From: DASWZN01 sp036404435
Lineage (GTDB): Bacteria; Acidobacteriota; Terriglobia; Bryobacterales; Bryobacteraceae
Assembly (NCBI GenBank): GCA_036404435.1
Contig: DASWZN010000021.1
Span: forward strand, 82,764-146,763
Direction of reading: 5' to 3'
DNA: 64,000 bases
Shown piece after piece: positions 37,752-46,216 of the stretch. Each line of letters starts with the position of its first letter. Position 1 is the first letter of the stretch. The notes under the pieces are model-generated. The model saw nothing but the letters and a program-made list of their open reading frames with translations, was not told the DNA's origin and searched no databases. A program made the position numbers and the translations under genes.

Positions 37752-38063
37752 ATGTACGCAGTGATAAAGTCCGGCGGGAAGCAGTACCGCGTCGCTCCCG
37801 GCGACACGGTGGAGATCGAGAAGCTGCCTTGGGAAGTGGGCTCCCAGCTTGAGTTGCACGGCGTGGTGGCGGTGGCGAACGACAGCGAGCAGTTGCTGAC
37901 GGGCGAGCAGATCGCCAACGCCAAAGTGCTGGCCACGATCGTGGACCAGGGCCGCGGCGTGAAGGTCCGCGTCTTCAAGTTCAAGCGCAAGAAACAATAC
38001 AAGCGGAACACCGGCCACCGCCAGTCGTTCACGGCGGTGAAGGTTACCGAGATCGTGGCGTAG
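37752..38063 (+). CDS. rplU: 50S ribosomal protein L21
   Basis: 103 residues: 'MYAVIKSGGKQYRVAPGDTV' start and 'VFKFKRKKQYKRNTGHRQSF' near the C-terminus are the L21 signatures. AGGAAGG precedes the ATG. First gene of the usual rplU-rpmA-obgE order. Confidence 0.98.
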   Translation: MYAVIKSGGKQYRVAPGDTVEIEKLPWEVGSQLELHGVVAVANDSEQLLTGEQIANAKVLATIVDQGRGVKVRVFKFKRKKQYKRNTGHRQSFTAVKVTEIVA

Positions 38064-38073
38064 GGGCTTTTCC

Positions 38074-38337
38074 ATGGCACACAAAAAAGGTCTAGGCAGT
38101 TCCCGTAACGGGCGCGACTCGTGCGCGCAGCGGCTGGGAGTGAAGGCGTTCGGCGGGCAGGTGGTGCCCGGCGGCTCGATCCTGGTGAGGCAGCGCGGCA
38201 CGGTGTACAAGCCGGGCGACAACGTCGGCCGCGGCAAGGACGACACCCTGTTTGCGAAGATCACGGGCGAGGTCGAGTTCCGCGACCGCGGCAGGATGGG
38301 CAAGTTCATTTCGATCAACGTCGTGCCCGCCGAGTAG
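38074..38337 (+). CDS. rpmA: 50S ribosomal protein L27
   Basis: 87 residues: 'MAHKKGLGSSRNGRDSCAQR' and 'VPGGSILVRQRGTVYKPGDN' are diagnostic. Unlike Firmicutes there is no cleavable N-terminal extension: the sequence begins directly with MAHKKG. Ten bases after rplU. Confidence 0.98.
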   Translation: MAHKKGLGSSRNGRDSCAQRLGVKAFGGQVVPGGSILVRQRGTVYKPGDNVGRGKDDTLFAKITGEVEFRDRGRMGKFISINVVPAE

Positions 38338-38374
38338 GATCCCGCCCAATATTCTTTGTTGACGCCCTGAGCAG

Positions 38375-38412
38375 GCGGGTTCTGGGGGACCCGCGCGGAC
38401 CAGGGGGTCCGC
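38375..38412. repeat. REP-like double hairpin between rpmA and obgE
   Basis: Two adjacent inverted repeats: GCGGGT...ACCCGC (38375-38394) and GCGGACC...GGTCCGC (38395-38412), followed by CCCAC. Similar GC hairpins ending in CCCCAC or CCCAC occur at about 47.0, 55.0 and 62.7 kb. It could also attenuate transcription into obgE. Confidence 0.6.
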
Positions 38413-38421
38413 CCCACGATC

Positions 38422-39417
38422 ATGTTCATCGACGAAGTCATCATTCGCGTGAAGGCTGGCGACGGCGGCAACGGCTGCATGGCCTTCCGGCGGGAGAAGT
38501 TCGTCCCGCGCGGCGGGCCAAGCGGCGGCGACGGCGGCCGGGGCGGGGACATCACGCTGGTCTCGAGCGAGCATTACAACACCCTGCTCCACTTCCGTTT
38601 TAATCCCGAGCACAAGGCCGAACGCGGGCGGCACGGCGAGGGCAGCCAGCGGACGGGCCGGGAAGGCGCTTCGATCGAGCTGCCGGTGCCCGTGGGCACG
38701 ATCGTCTACAACGCCGACACGGGCGAGGCGCTGCACGATTTCACGACGGCGGGCGAGCGGTTCACGGTGGCGCGCGGCGGCCGGGGCGGGAAGGGCAACC
38801 AGCACTTCGCGACGCCGGTCCACCAGGCGCCGACCGAGCACGAGCCGGGGCGTCCGGGCGACGATAAACGGCTGCGGCTGGAGCTGAAGCTGCTGGCCGA
38901 CGCCGGGTTGGTGGGATTCCCCAACGCGGGAAAGTCGACGCTGATCTCGCGCATCTCCGCGGCGCATCCCAAGATCGCCGACTATCCGTTCACGACACTG
39001 GAGCCGAGCCTGGGCGTGGTGCGGCTCGACGACGAGCGGACGTTCGTGGTGGCCGATATTCCGGGGCTGATCGAGGGCGCGCACGAGGGGCACGGGCTGG
39101 GCACGCGGTTCCTGCGGCACATTGAGCGGACGCGGCTGCTGGCGCACCTGGTGGACGTGTCGGGAGCGAGCGGGCGCGAGCCGGTCCACGATTTCGAGGT
39201 GGTGATGGAGGAGCTGGCGCGCTTCAGTCCGGACCTGGCCGCCAAGCCGATGATCGTGGTGGCGACCAAGCTGGACGCGGCGCAGGACCCCGAGCGTATC
39301 GACTCGTTGCGGCGCATGGCGGCCGAGCGGGGGCTCGCGTTCCACGCGATTTCGAGCGCCACCGGCGAGGGGCTGGAGGGGCTGATCCGGGCTATGGCGG
39401 GGGCCGTCCTCCGGTAG
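38422..39417 (+). CDS. obgE: Obg GTPase, ribosome assembly
   Basis: 331 residues. Glycine-rich Obg fold (residues 1-158), then the G domain with G1 'GFPNAGKSTLIS', G3 'DIPGLIEGAHEG', G4 'TKLD' and G5 'SSATGEG'. No extended C-terminal OCT domain. Essential late 50S assembly factor; with rplU and rpmA it forms the conserved cluster. Confidence 0.97.
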   Translation: MFIDEVIIRVKAGDGGNGCMAFRREKFVPRGGPSGGDGGRGGDITLVSSEHYNTLLHFRFNPEHKAERGRHGEGSQRTGREGASIELPVPVGTIVYNADTGEALHDFTTAGERFTVARGGRGGKGNQHFATPVHQAPTEHEPGRPGDDKRLRLELKLLADAGLVGFPNAGKSTLISRISAAHPKIADYPFTTLEPSLGVVRLDDERTFVVADIPGLIEGAHEGHGLGTRFLRHIERTRLLAHLVDVSGASGREPVHDFEVVMEELARFSPDLAAKPMIVVATKLDAAQDPERIDSLRRMAAERGLAFHAISSATGEGLEGLIRAMAGAVLR

Positions 39418-39976
39418 AACCCGTCGCTCGCGGCTCGTCGCCCGTCGAGCTGGGGTGTCCGTTCGTGGGACTGGGTTCCTGGTGAAATTTCCGATTTTCC
39501 AGCAGCGGGGCGAGGAGCTTGAGAGTCCGGCGGCATTCGGCGCTGAGGCGGGCCTCGTGGCGGTTGAGGCTCTCGAGGGCGCGGGATTCGTCGCAGAGGG
39601 CCTTGTAGGCGATGACGATGCGGGTTTCGGGGGCGCAGATTTCGAACTCTTCGAGGATCTCGGGTTCCTGGCGGTGCATTTCGTGGTCGATGAGGGCGGT
39701 TTGGAGGGCCAGGACGCGGTTGAGGCGCCAGCGGATGGCGACGAGTTGATCGACGAGGTCGCACTGGGAACGGGTTTGGGGCTGATATTCGGCCAGGTAG
39801 TCTTCGCGAAGGGCGTTGAATTCCTCCTCGGATTCGTTTCCCAGGACGAGCCGGCGGGCGGTGAGTCCGTGGGTGAGGCCGGCGGCGTGGGAGCGGGCGC
39901 GGCCCTCGGGGGTGACGGGTCCGCGGGATTTTGCGCCGTTGGCGCGCGAAGAATCGATGCGTCGTTGGGAAGACAT
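39392..39976 (-). CDS. Acidobacteria-type paralogue family protein (NGAKSRGPVTPEG)
   Basis: 194 residues. Start 'MSSQRRIDSSRANGAKSRGP', then 'VTPEGRARSHAAGLTHGLTA': a multicopy family of unknown function I associate with Acidobacteria and Planctomycetes genomes. The middle is helical and charged ('SEEEFNALREDYLAEYQPQT'), the tail Pro/Gly-rich. It ends 26 bases inside the 3' end of obgE (convergent). A degraded partial copy of its middle lies at 40831-40902. Confidence 0.8.
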   Translation of the reverse strand: MSSQRRIDSSRANGAKSRGPVTPEGRARSHAAGLTHGLTARRLVLGNESEEEFNALREDYLAEYQPQTRSQCDLVDQLVAIRWRLNRVLALQTALIDHEMHRQEPEILEEFEICAPETRIVIAYKALCDESRALESLNRHEARLSAECRRTLKLLAPLLENRKFHQEPSPTNGHPSSTGDEPRATGSTGGRPPP

Positions 39977-40088
39977 GGGAGACTCCTGTCGATTGCGACT
40001 GCCTGAGACGAGGCTAACGCGGGTGGGCGCGGGCGGCGGGAGGCTGGGTTGGCAAGTAGTTGAGGCGAAGGAAGATGGAGTTCGGGAG

Positions 40089-40457
40089 TTAGAGGGACTG
40101 CCGGGCGCCAGGCAGCGCGACCGGCGACGCCAGGGTCTTCACAGCCGGCGCCGGGCGGGCAGGACCAGCCGCCTCGACACGCTTCAGAAAGGATAGGAGC
40201 GACTGCTGGTAGGCCACGTAGCCGTACTCCGCGGACCCTTTTTGGATACGCTTCTGAATCTCGGCGATCCAATCCCGGCGATCCCCGCGCTCAGCAGGGG
40301 TCTCAAAAACGCTAAAGTCCGGCCACTGTGGCGCATACGTGACCGGTTCGAGAGATAGGAGCCGGAAATCCGGCAAGCTGATTGCGCCGGCGGTAAAGAG
40401 GTCGTGGGCGAGACCGCGCAGGCCATCCCTGGACATCCTGCGGACGTCATATTTCAC
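40089..40457 (-). CDS. Hypothetical protein, possibly N-truncated
   Basis: About 122 residues from GTG 40457 (alternative ATG 40436). Soluble, mostly helical: 'SRDGLRGLAHDLFTAGAISL', 'WIAEIQKRIQKGSAEYGYVA'. No family recognised. The reading frame stays open far upstream, so the start is uncertain. Confidence 0.55.
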   Translation of the reverse strand: MKYDVRRMSRDGLRGLAHDLFTAGAISLPDFRLLSLEPVTYAPQWPDFSVFETPAERGDRRDWIAEIQKRIQKGSAEYGYVAYQQSLLSFLKRVEAAGPARPAPAVKTLASPVALPGARQSL

Positions 40458-40611
40458 AGCCACGCTTTGCCAGGCGGAGCTTTCCGTTAGCAAGATAAAC
40501 GTCTTCCTCGCGGTTTCGCGATGTAACTTGCGTAACCTACCTAAGCACGTTTGCGACCGTTTGAATTCGAAGGGTTTATGGGGCGAGGCTGGCGCGAGCA
40601 CGCGGGCCATC

Positions 40612-40645
40612 AGCCGCCAGCCCTTAGCGAAGCGGGCTGGCGGCT
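40612..40645. repeat. 12-bp perfect inverted repeat
   Basis: AGCCGCCAGCCC (40612-40623) pairs with GGGCTGGCGGCT (40634-40645) around a 10-base loop. No T-run on either side, so not a clear terminator. It lies in a 560-base interval (40458-41023) that otherwise holds only one gene fragment. Confidence 0.6.
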
Positions 40646-40830
40646 TGAGGGCTGCCGTGCAATACGCCGGGCGGGGCCCTCGCGCGTCTTGTATCCGTGG
40701 CGCTCTCATCGCGGCTCGACCGGCCGTGGTGAGAAAAGCAGGCCAAACGTGCATTCCCAAAAGCAACTTCTGCACCAACGCGGGCTGTCCTGCCCGTATC
40801 TGCATATGGCGGCGGCTGGGACGCAGCAGG

Positions 40831-40902
40831 GCGATGACGATTGGGGGTTTCGGCGTCGCAGATCTCGAACTCTTGGCAGATCTTGGGTTCCTGGCGGAGC
40901 AT
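40831..40902 (-). pseudogene. Fragment of the NGAKSRGPVTPEG-family gene
   Basis: The minus-strand sequence reads 'MLRQEPKICQEFEICDAETP', matching 'MHRQEPEILEEFEICAPETR' of the gene at 39392-39976 (its residues ~101-120) in protein and closely in DNA. Beyond these ~70 bases the similarity stops. A remnant of an old duplication. Confidence 0.65.
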
Positions 40903-41023
40903 CTGGATTGATTTGGGGGCAGGTGGGAGTCGGGGAATTGGGGGGATGGGGGATGGGCCACTTAGTCGGAGGGGGTGGACTTGGGATTCTGCGCGCGGCC
41001 GACAGACTTCCCAGAACGAGACT

Positions 41024-41419
41024 TCAGGGGAGCGATCGCAAGCGTCGATCCACGAGAGCTCCGATCGAGATTGCCAGCCAGTAGGCGATCAGATCCCAAA
41101 CGGAGAAGAACCGGCCCAACAACACGACGCCGGCGAGTGTGTGGCGAAAGGCGTCCAGTGGAGGCGAGTGAAAGAGCTTCAGGAACTCGGTGGCTGTGGC
41201 CAATGTTGCGGCGAGCAGGGCCACTGTGCGGATGCGCCACGATGGCAACAGCGCCGAGACCACCCAGTAGATCATCAGCGCCCAGAGTGTCGAGCCGCCG
41301 TACTTGACGATAGGAGGCGGCAGGCCAAGCGGAACGAAGCGGACCGTCAGGCCGGCAATGACGGTTCCAAGCAGGAGCGCCACGGTGAGCGGGCGGCGAC
41401 GAGGGAGCACCGGCTCCAA
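41024..41419 (-). CDS. DUF2809 membrane protein
   Basis: 131 residues from TTG 41419: four hydrophobic segments with 'TVRFVPLGLPPPIVKYGGST', 'TATEFLKLFHSPPLDAFRHT' and 'FFSVWDLIAYWLAISIGALV', the pattern of DUF2809. The family has unknown function, near VanZ-like proteins. Its first third is duplicated at 44879-45026. Start is uncertain; longer frames to 41500 lack conserved content. Confidence 0.7.
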   Translation of the reverse strand: MEPVLPRRRPLTVALLLGTVIAGLTVRFVPLGLPPPIVKYGGSTLWALMIYWVVSALLPSWRIRTVALLAATLATATEFLKLFHSPPLDAFRHTLAGVVLLGRFFSVWDLIAYWLAISIGALVDRRLRSLP

Positions 41420-41441
41420 GGGTATCAGATGAGAGGCGGAC
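41291..41441. repeat. Direct repeat copy A flanking the radical SAM fusion gene
   Basis: About 150 bases of the 5' part of the DUF2809 gene that recur in the same orientation at 44879-45026 with roughly 90% identity and a few small indels. Both copies begin at CGAGCCGCCGTACTTGACGA and end near GGCGGAC. Confidence 0.85.
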
Positions 41442-41642
41442 TGGCTGAGATGCCTGCCACGCGGTCGGCGTTCGCCGCGCAGGTGGGGTGTGACGCGCAC
41501 CGAGTAGCGTCGGCGACCGAAATCGACGGCGGGACCGGACCGCGTCCAACTGGGCCGATTTGACGATCATGTATTTCTATTCAGACAACCAGGTCCTGAC
41601 ATTGCGCTTCTGATGTATGCTGGATGTCGCCTGGTGAGACCG

Positions 41643-44600
41643 ATGCGAGTTCTGCTGGCAGGACCTGATTTTGAGGAGAACCTTTCGATCCGGTATCTGT
41701 CGGCGTCGCTGCTCGGTGCCGGGCACGAAACCATCCTCGCCCCATTTAACACCGCGGCTGACATACCGGATGTCGCCGGCGCCGCGCACTACGCGGATGT
41801 GGTCGGCCTGTCCATCTGTTTTCAGGCCCGCGCGCAAGAGTTCCTGGATCTGGCGCGAAGAATCAAGTCGCGCGAGCCGCGGAAACTCATCGTGGCCGGC
41901 GGGCACTACGCTTCCTGCGCCGCCGAACCCCTTCTTGCCCACTACCCGGAAATCGACATCATCGTGATCCACGAGGGAGAACGAACCCTCGTCGAAATCG
42001 CGGACGCCGCTCCGTATCTCGAGGACCATCTGCCGGAAATTTCTGGCATCGCCTACCGGCATGGCGGGCACGTGCTGTTCACAAACCCGCGCCGGATCAC
42101 GGATAACCTTGACGCGCTGCCGTTTCCCGACCGTCGCGGTCCCGTCCACACCATCGCCGGCGTGCCGACCAGTTATCTGATGGGCAGTCGCGGTTGTTTT
42201 GGGCACTGCGCTTATTGCTGCATCACCACGCTCCACCGCATGGCGCCCGGCAAGCGTTTCCGTCAGCGCGAACTGGAACGGATCGCGGACGAGATGGCGT
42301 TTCTGTACCTCGAAAGGGGAACGCGGCAGTTCGTGTTTCACGACGACAATTTCCTGGTCCCGTCGGAGGCAGTCAACCACGCCCGCGTCACGGCCTTCGA
42401 AACGGCGCTCAAGGAGCGGGGCGTGGAGAACATCGCGCTGGTTCTCAAGGGCCGCCCTGCCGACGCCACTCCGAGCATGCTTCGCCGCCTCAAGGACCTC
42501 GGCCTCGTCCGCATCTTTCTGGGGGTCGAGGCTTCCACCACCCGGGGGCTTTCGGTTCTGGAGCGGAAACAGAGCGTCGAGGATTCCGAACGCGCCCTGG
42601 AGGCTTGCGCCGAACTCGGCATTTCCGCCCAGTTCACGCTGATGGTCTTCAATCCCGACGCCACCCTCGATACACTACGCTCGGACGTGGCGTTTCTGCG
42701 GCGCTACTCCGGAAATCCCCTGAACTTCTGCCGCACCGAGATCTACACCGGCACGCCTCTGGAGCAGCGCATGATCGATGCCGGGCGGGCACGAGGCAAC
42801 TATCTCGCCCGCGTGTACAGCCTGCTCGATCCCGCGGCGGACCTGGCCTGCGAAATCTCGCTCGATCTGTTCGCCGCCCGGTGTTGGTCCAACGCCAGCC
42901 TCATGCAAAACGCCATCGGCCTCGATCACACCGCTGCCGTCCTCAAACGGTTCTACAAGGGTTCGCAGGCAGAGGGCCTCGCCCGGCGCGTCGCGATCTG
43001 GCTGCGCGCCGCCAATTCGGACACCATCGATCTCCTCGACGAGGTCATCGAGCTGAGCGCATCCGCGGGATCGAGGGATGCCGGTTTCGCCCGCGCCGTG
43101 CGCGCTCTGGCGGAGCGCGAATCGGCAACGCGCCAGCACTTCCTTGCCGAGGCGGCCGGTCTGAGAGCGGAACTCGATACTGGACGGGCCGCACCGAGCG
43201 CGCGCCCAACGACCCAGGTTCCGCAACCATGGCTCCGACTGGCGAAGCACGCCGCCGCGGCCGTCATCGCCATCGGACTCCCCGTGGCCGGTTGCAGCGA
43301 GCACGCGCCGCCGCCCCTCACGTCCGGGGCGCCGGCCCCCCGTGCCGGTGGCCCGGAAAAGCCCTCGTCCTCGCTCTTCGGCAAGATCACGGATGCCACG
43401 GGAGCCGCCGTACCGAACGCGAAGATCCGTATCACCGACATGGCCACAGGAGAGGTTCGCACTCTGACGGCGAATCCCGCGGGCGAGTACACTGCACGCG
43501 ACCTCAGCGCCGGTCCCTATACCGTAAGGGTCGAGGAGCCCAGCCTGGGAACCGCCGAGCATACCGGAATCGCGCTTGGTGCAGGCGCCAGTGAGCGCGT
43601 TGACCTTCGCCTGATGCCGTTTTCCGGCTGTTGCGAGTACGCGGCGCCACCCCTCAAGCCGACGCCGTCTCCCACCTCCACCCCAGGCCAAGAGAAGCCT
43701 TCGTCCTCCCTCTTCGGTACGGTCATGGACCCGACCGAAGCCGTCATACCGAACGCCAAGATCCGTATCACCAACGTTGACACCGGCGCCCTCCTCAACT
43801 TGACCACCAACGAAAAGGGCGAGTACGCCACCAGCGGTCTCTCCGCCGGCCGCTACACACTCAAAGCCGAATCGCCAGGATTCCAGAGCGCCGAGAAGAC
43901 TGGGATCGTGCTCCAGGCAGGCGCTCGGCAACGCGTCGATTTCCGCTTGAACGTGGCCATGGGATGCTGCGAGTACGCCGCAGTGGCACTCAAGGTGACG
44001 CCGGATCCGAACCAACAGGAGACGCCCACCCCCGCCGCCACTCCGGAGAAACCGACGTGTTCGCTCTTCGGCACGGTCACGGATCCCGCATGGGCTGTTG
44101 TGCCGGGCGCCAAGATTGGCATCACAAACCTCGATACGGGCGCCGTCCGAGCGTTGACCACGGGCTACAAGGGCGAGTATTCGGCCAACGATCTCGCCCC
44201 CGGCCGCTACACCCTGAAGGTGGAGGCGCCCGGGTTTAACACCGCTGAGAAGGCCGGGATCGTGCTCCAGGCAGGTTCCCGCGACTCCGCGAGTCTCCAA
44301 CTGACGCTCGCACGCGTGGACGTCCGCCTGACGGTCAACTCGGACGTCAGCTCGGTCGGATGCTGCGAATACGCAGCAGTACCGCTCGATATTGAGGACC
44401 TGCTTCGCCACCAAAAGAAGCCATTCCAGTATGTGGTCGGCGAGGCGAAGGATCACGGTACTCTCCAGGGCATCGCATGGCTGGTCTACGGCGATTCGAG
44501 GGCCTGGATCCAGATATTCGAGGCCAATCGCGGTGTCATCAAGAAACCCGGACCGGTCCTTTCCGGAACGTCACTATTGATCCCGCCAAGGAAACGGCTT

Positions 44601-44873
44601 GTCCCGAAGCTCGTCCACAGAGTCCTCCCGGCCTATCCCCCCGCGGCCAGAGAGCAGCACGTCCGGGGCGATGTGGTACTGGATGTGACGCTGAGCGATG
44701 ACGGCGCCGTTGAGCAGGCCGGCTTGATCGACGGCAACCCACTCCTTGCCGAAGCTGCGACCAACGCCGTGAAGCAGTGGAAATACAAGCCTCTGCTTGT
44801 GGGCGGCAAACCCGTCCTCAAGTTCGTCGTAGTCCTCTCCTTCGGCAAACGTGGTAAGGTCCGGGCAATCTGA
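41643..44873 (+). CDS. Radical SAM - Cys-motif repeat - LysM - TonB fusion protein
   Basis: 1076 residues in one open frame. Residues ~1-150: Rossmann-like B12-binding-type region without the DxHxxG motif. ~175-400: radical SAM, cysteines C185, C189, C192 in 'GCFGHCAYC'. ~530-551: hydrophobic 'LAKHAAAAVIAIGLPVAGC', a likely membrane span. Then three carboxypeptidase-regulatory-like beta-sandwiches ('SLFGTVTDP...NAKIRITN..TG'), with the motifs GCSEHAPPPL (550), GCCEYAAPPL (662), GCCEYAAVAL (774) and GCCEYAAVPL (906) between them. ~928-981: LysM ('IAWLVYGDSRAWIQIFEANR'). ~984-1070: TonB C-terminal domain ('PAYPPAAREQHVRGDVVLDV'). N-in/C-out topology would put the enzyme in the cytoplasm and the rest in the periplasm. 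Substrate unknown; I know no such fusion. Confidence 0.85.
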   Translation: MRVLLAGPDFEENLSIRYLSASLLGAGHETILAPFNTAADIPDVAGAAHYADVVGLSICFQARAQEFLDLARRIKSREPRKLIVAGGHYASCAAEPLLAHYPEIDIIVIHEGERTLVEIADAAPYLEDHLPEISGIAYRHGGHVLFTNPRRITDNLDALPFPDRRGPVHTIAGVPTSYLMGSRGCFGHCAYCCITTLHRMAPGKRFRQRELERIADEMAFLYLERGTRQFVFHDDNFLVPSEAVNHARVTAFETALKERGVENIALVLKGRPADATPSMLRRLKDLGLVRIFLGVEASTTRGLSVLERKQSVEDSERALEACAELGISAQFTLMVFNPDATLDTLRSDVAFLRRYSGNPLNFCRTEIYTGTPLEQRMIDAGRARGNYLARVYSLLDPAADLACEISLDLFAARCWSNASLMQNAIGLDHTAAVLKRFYKGSQAEGLARRVAIWLRAANSDTIDLLDEVIELSASAGSRDAGFARAVRALAERESATRQHFLAEAAGLRAELDTGRAAPSARPTTQVPQPWLRLAKHAAAAVIAIGLPVAGCSEHAPPPLTSGAPAPRAGGPEKPSSSLFGKITDATGAAVPNAKIRITDMATGEVRTLTANPAGEYTARDLSAGPYTVRVEEPSLGTAEHTGIALGAGASERVDLRLMPFSGCCEYAAPPLKPTPSPTSTPGQEKPSSSLFGTVMDPTEAVIPNAKIRITNVDTGALLNLTTNEKGEYATSGLSAGRYTLKAESPGFQSAEKTGIVLQAGARQRVDFRLNVAMGCCEYAAVALKVTPDPNQQETPTPAATPEKPTCSLFGTVTDPAWAVVPGAKIGITNLDTGAVRALTTGYKGEYSANDLAPGRYTLKVEAPGFNTAEKAGIVLQAGSRDSASLQLTLARVDVRLTVNSDVSSVGCCEYAAVPLDIEDLLRHQKKPFQYVVGEAKDHGTLQGIAWLVYGDSRAWIQIFEANRGVIKKPGPVLSGTSLLIPPRKRLVPKLVHRVLPAYPPAAREQHVRGDVVLDVTLSDDGAVEQAGLIDGNPLLAEAATNAVKQWKYKPLLVGGKPVLKFVVVLSFGKRGKVRAI

Positions 44874-44878
44874 ATAGC

Positions 44879-45026
44879 CGAGCCGCCGTACTTGACGATC
44901 GGACGGCAGGCCCAGCGAACGAAACGGACCGTCAGGCCGGCAATGAGGGTTCCAAGCAGGAGCGCCACGATGAGCGGGAGGCGACGAGGGAGCACCGGCT
45001 CCAAGGGTATCAGATGAGGGGCGGAC
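44879..45026 (-). pseudogene. Direct repeat copy B: DUF2809 5' fragment
   Basis: On the minus strand it reads 'PLEPVLPRRLPLIVALLLGT' and 'LTVRFVRWACRPIVKYGGS', the first ~42 residues of the DUF2809 protein, then stops where the radical SAM fusion gene ends (6 bases after its stop codon). A partial duplicate of 41291-41441. The rest up to 45161 shows no gene. Confidence 0.8.
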
Positions 45027-45161
45027 TTCCGAGAAGCGGCCTTGGGAGGATGTGAGAGCCAGTTTGGCGCTTCGCCCGGAGTTCGATAGACTTGGTCAGA
45101 CGATGTCCTCAATCTGCGCGGGCGCCGAGCGGATGCGGCTCGGACCCCGGAAGGAGACCCC

Positions 45162-46151
45162 ATGAAGGCCGTTGTTTATCAGGGCTTTGGTTCCCCCGAC
45201 ATTCTTGGATATCAAGACATTGAGAAGCCGACTTGCGGAGACAACGAAGTACTCGTGAAGGTCCGTGCGGCCTCCGTCAATCCCCTTGACTGGAAGGTAA
45301 TGAAGGGTGGGCCCTTCATCGTTCGCCTGCTACTCGGGCTGGGCAAACCGAAGATCAAGCGACCCGGCGTCGATGTGGCCGGCCAGGTGGAAGCGGTTGG
45401 CAAGAACGCAACAGAGTTCAAACCCGGCGACGAGGTGTTCGGCACGTGCTCTGGAGCGTTTGCCGAGTACGCAACTTCCAAGTCGGCGCCCGGCATGAAG
45501 TCGGCGTTGGTCCTTAAGCCGGATAATGTGACGTTTGAGGAAGCGGCTTCCGCACCGGTGGCGGGGCTAACCGCATTGCAGGGCCTCCGCGACAAGGGAC
45601 GAATTCAGGCGGGGCAGAGAGTCTTGATTAACGGCGCGGCGGGAGGCGTGGGCACGTTCGCGGTGCAGATCGCCAAGTCGTTCGGCGCGAATGTGACAGG
45701 CGTGTGCAGCACGGGGAATGTGGACCTGGTCCGGTCCATCGGCGCGGACCGGGTCGTCGATTACACCCAACAGGATTTCACCAAAGGTGCGGAACGTTAC
45801 GACCTCATTCTCGACTGCGTCGGGAATCATTCGTTCTCAGAGCACAGGCGCATCTTGAATCCCAGAGGGGTACTCGTCGGGGTCGGAGCACCGGCCAACG
45901 TTCCATTGTTGGGTCTTCTGGCTGGTTTGATCGGCGCGCTCGTTTTGTCACGGCTCGTCAGCCAGAAGCTGGCCGTTTTCATGGCGAGAGTCAACCAAAA
46001 AGACCTGACGACGTTGGGCGAGCTCATGGCGACTGGAAAGGTAAAGCCGGTTATCGACAGACGCTACAGGTTGAGTGAAGCCCCGGCGGCTTTCCGATAC
46101 ATGGAAGCAGGGCACGCTCGGGGAAAGGTAATAGTAACGCCGGAATCTTAA
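45162..46151 (+). CDS. NAD(P)-dependent zinc-free MDR oxidoreductase
   Basis: 329 residues of the medium-chain dehydrogenase superfamily, quinone-oxidoreductase-like: 'KAVVYQGFGSPDILGYQDIE' start, 'VLINGAAGGVGTFAVQIAKS' nucleotide-binding loop, no catalytic or structural zinc cysteines. GGAG precedes the ATG. Likely NADPH-dependent reductase of enones or quinones; substrate unknown. Confidence 0.88.
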   Translation: MKAVVYQGFGSPDILGYQDIEKPTCGDNEVLVKVRAASVNPLDWKVMKGGPFIVRLLLGLGKPKIKRPGVDVAGQVEAVGKNATEFKPGDEVFGTCSGAFAEYATSKSAPGMKSALVLKPDNVTFEEAASAPVAGLTALQGLRDKGRIQAGQRVLINGAAGGVGTFAVQIAKSFGANVTGVCSTGNVDLVRSIGADRVVDYTQQDFTKGAERYDLILDCVGNHSFSEHRRILNPRGVLVGVGAPANVPLLGLLAGLIGALVLSRLVSQKLAVFMARVNQKDLTTLGELMATGKVKPVIDRRYRLSEAPAAFRYMEAGHARGKVIVTPES

Positions 46152-46216
46152 GACGCGGTCGCGTCGTTGGATGCGTTGTGCGCGTCCTTGGGCTAGAATT
46201 CGACCAGAGAGGGGAC

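Noticed and set aside
38092..40272. 726-codon minus-strand frame across rpmA, obgE and beyond
   Set aside because: Low-complexity Pro/Arg/Ser composition, opposite to essential conserved genes; a GC-driven shadow.
43281..43298. Internal lipobox-like 'PVAGC' after the hydrophobic span of the fusion protein
   Set aside because: It sits ~550 residues from the N-terminus, so it cannot serve as a lipoprotein signal unless the protein is made from an internal start, for which I see no Shine-Dalgarno.
43290..44400. Regular DNA repeats in the fusion gene as a CRISPR-like array
   Set aside because: The repeats are 336 bases apart, degenerate, in frame and encode protein domains; no short identical direct repeats with unique spacers exist in the window.
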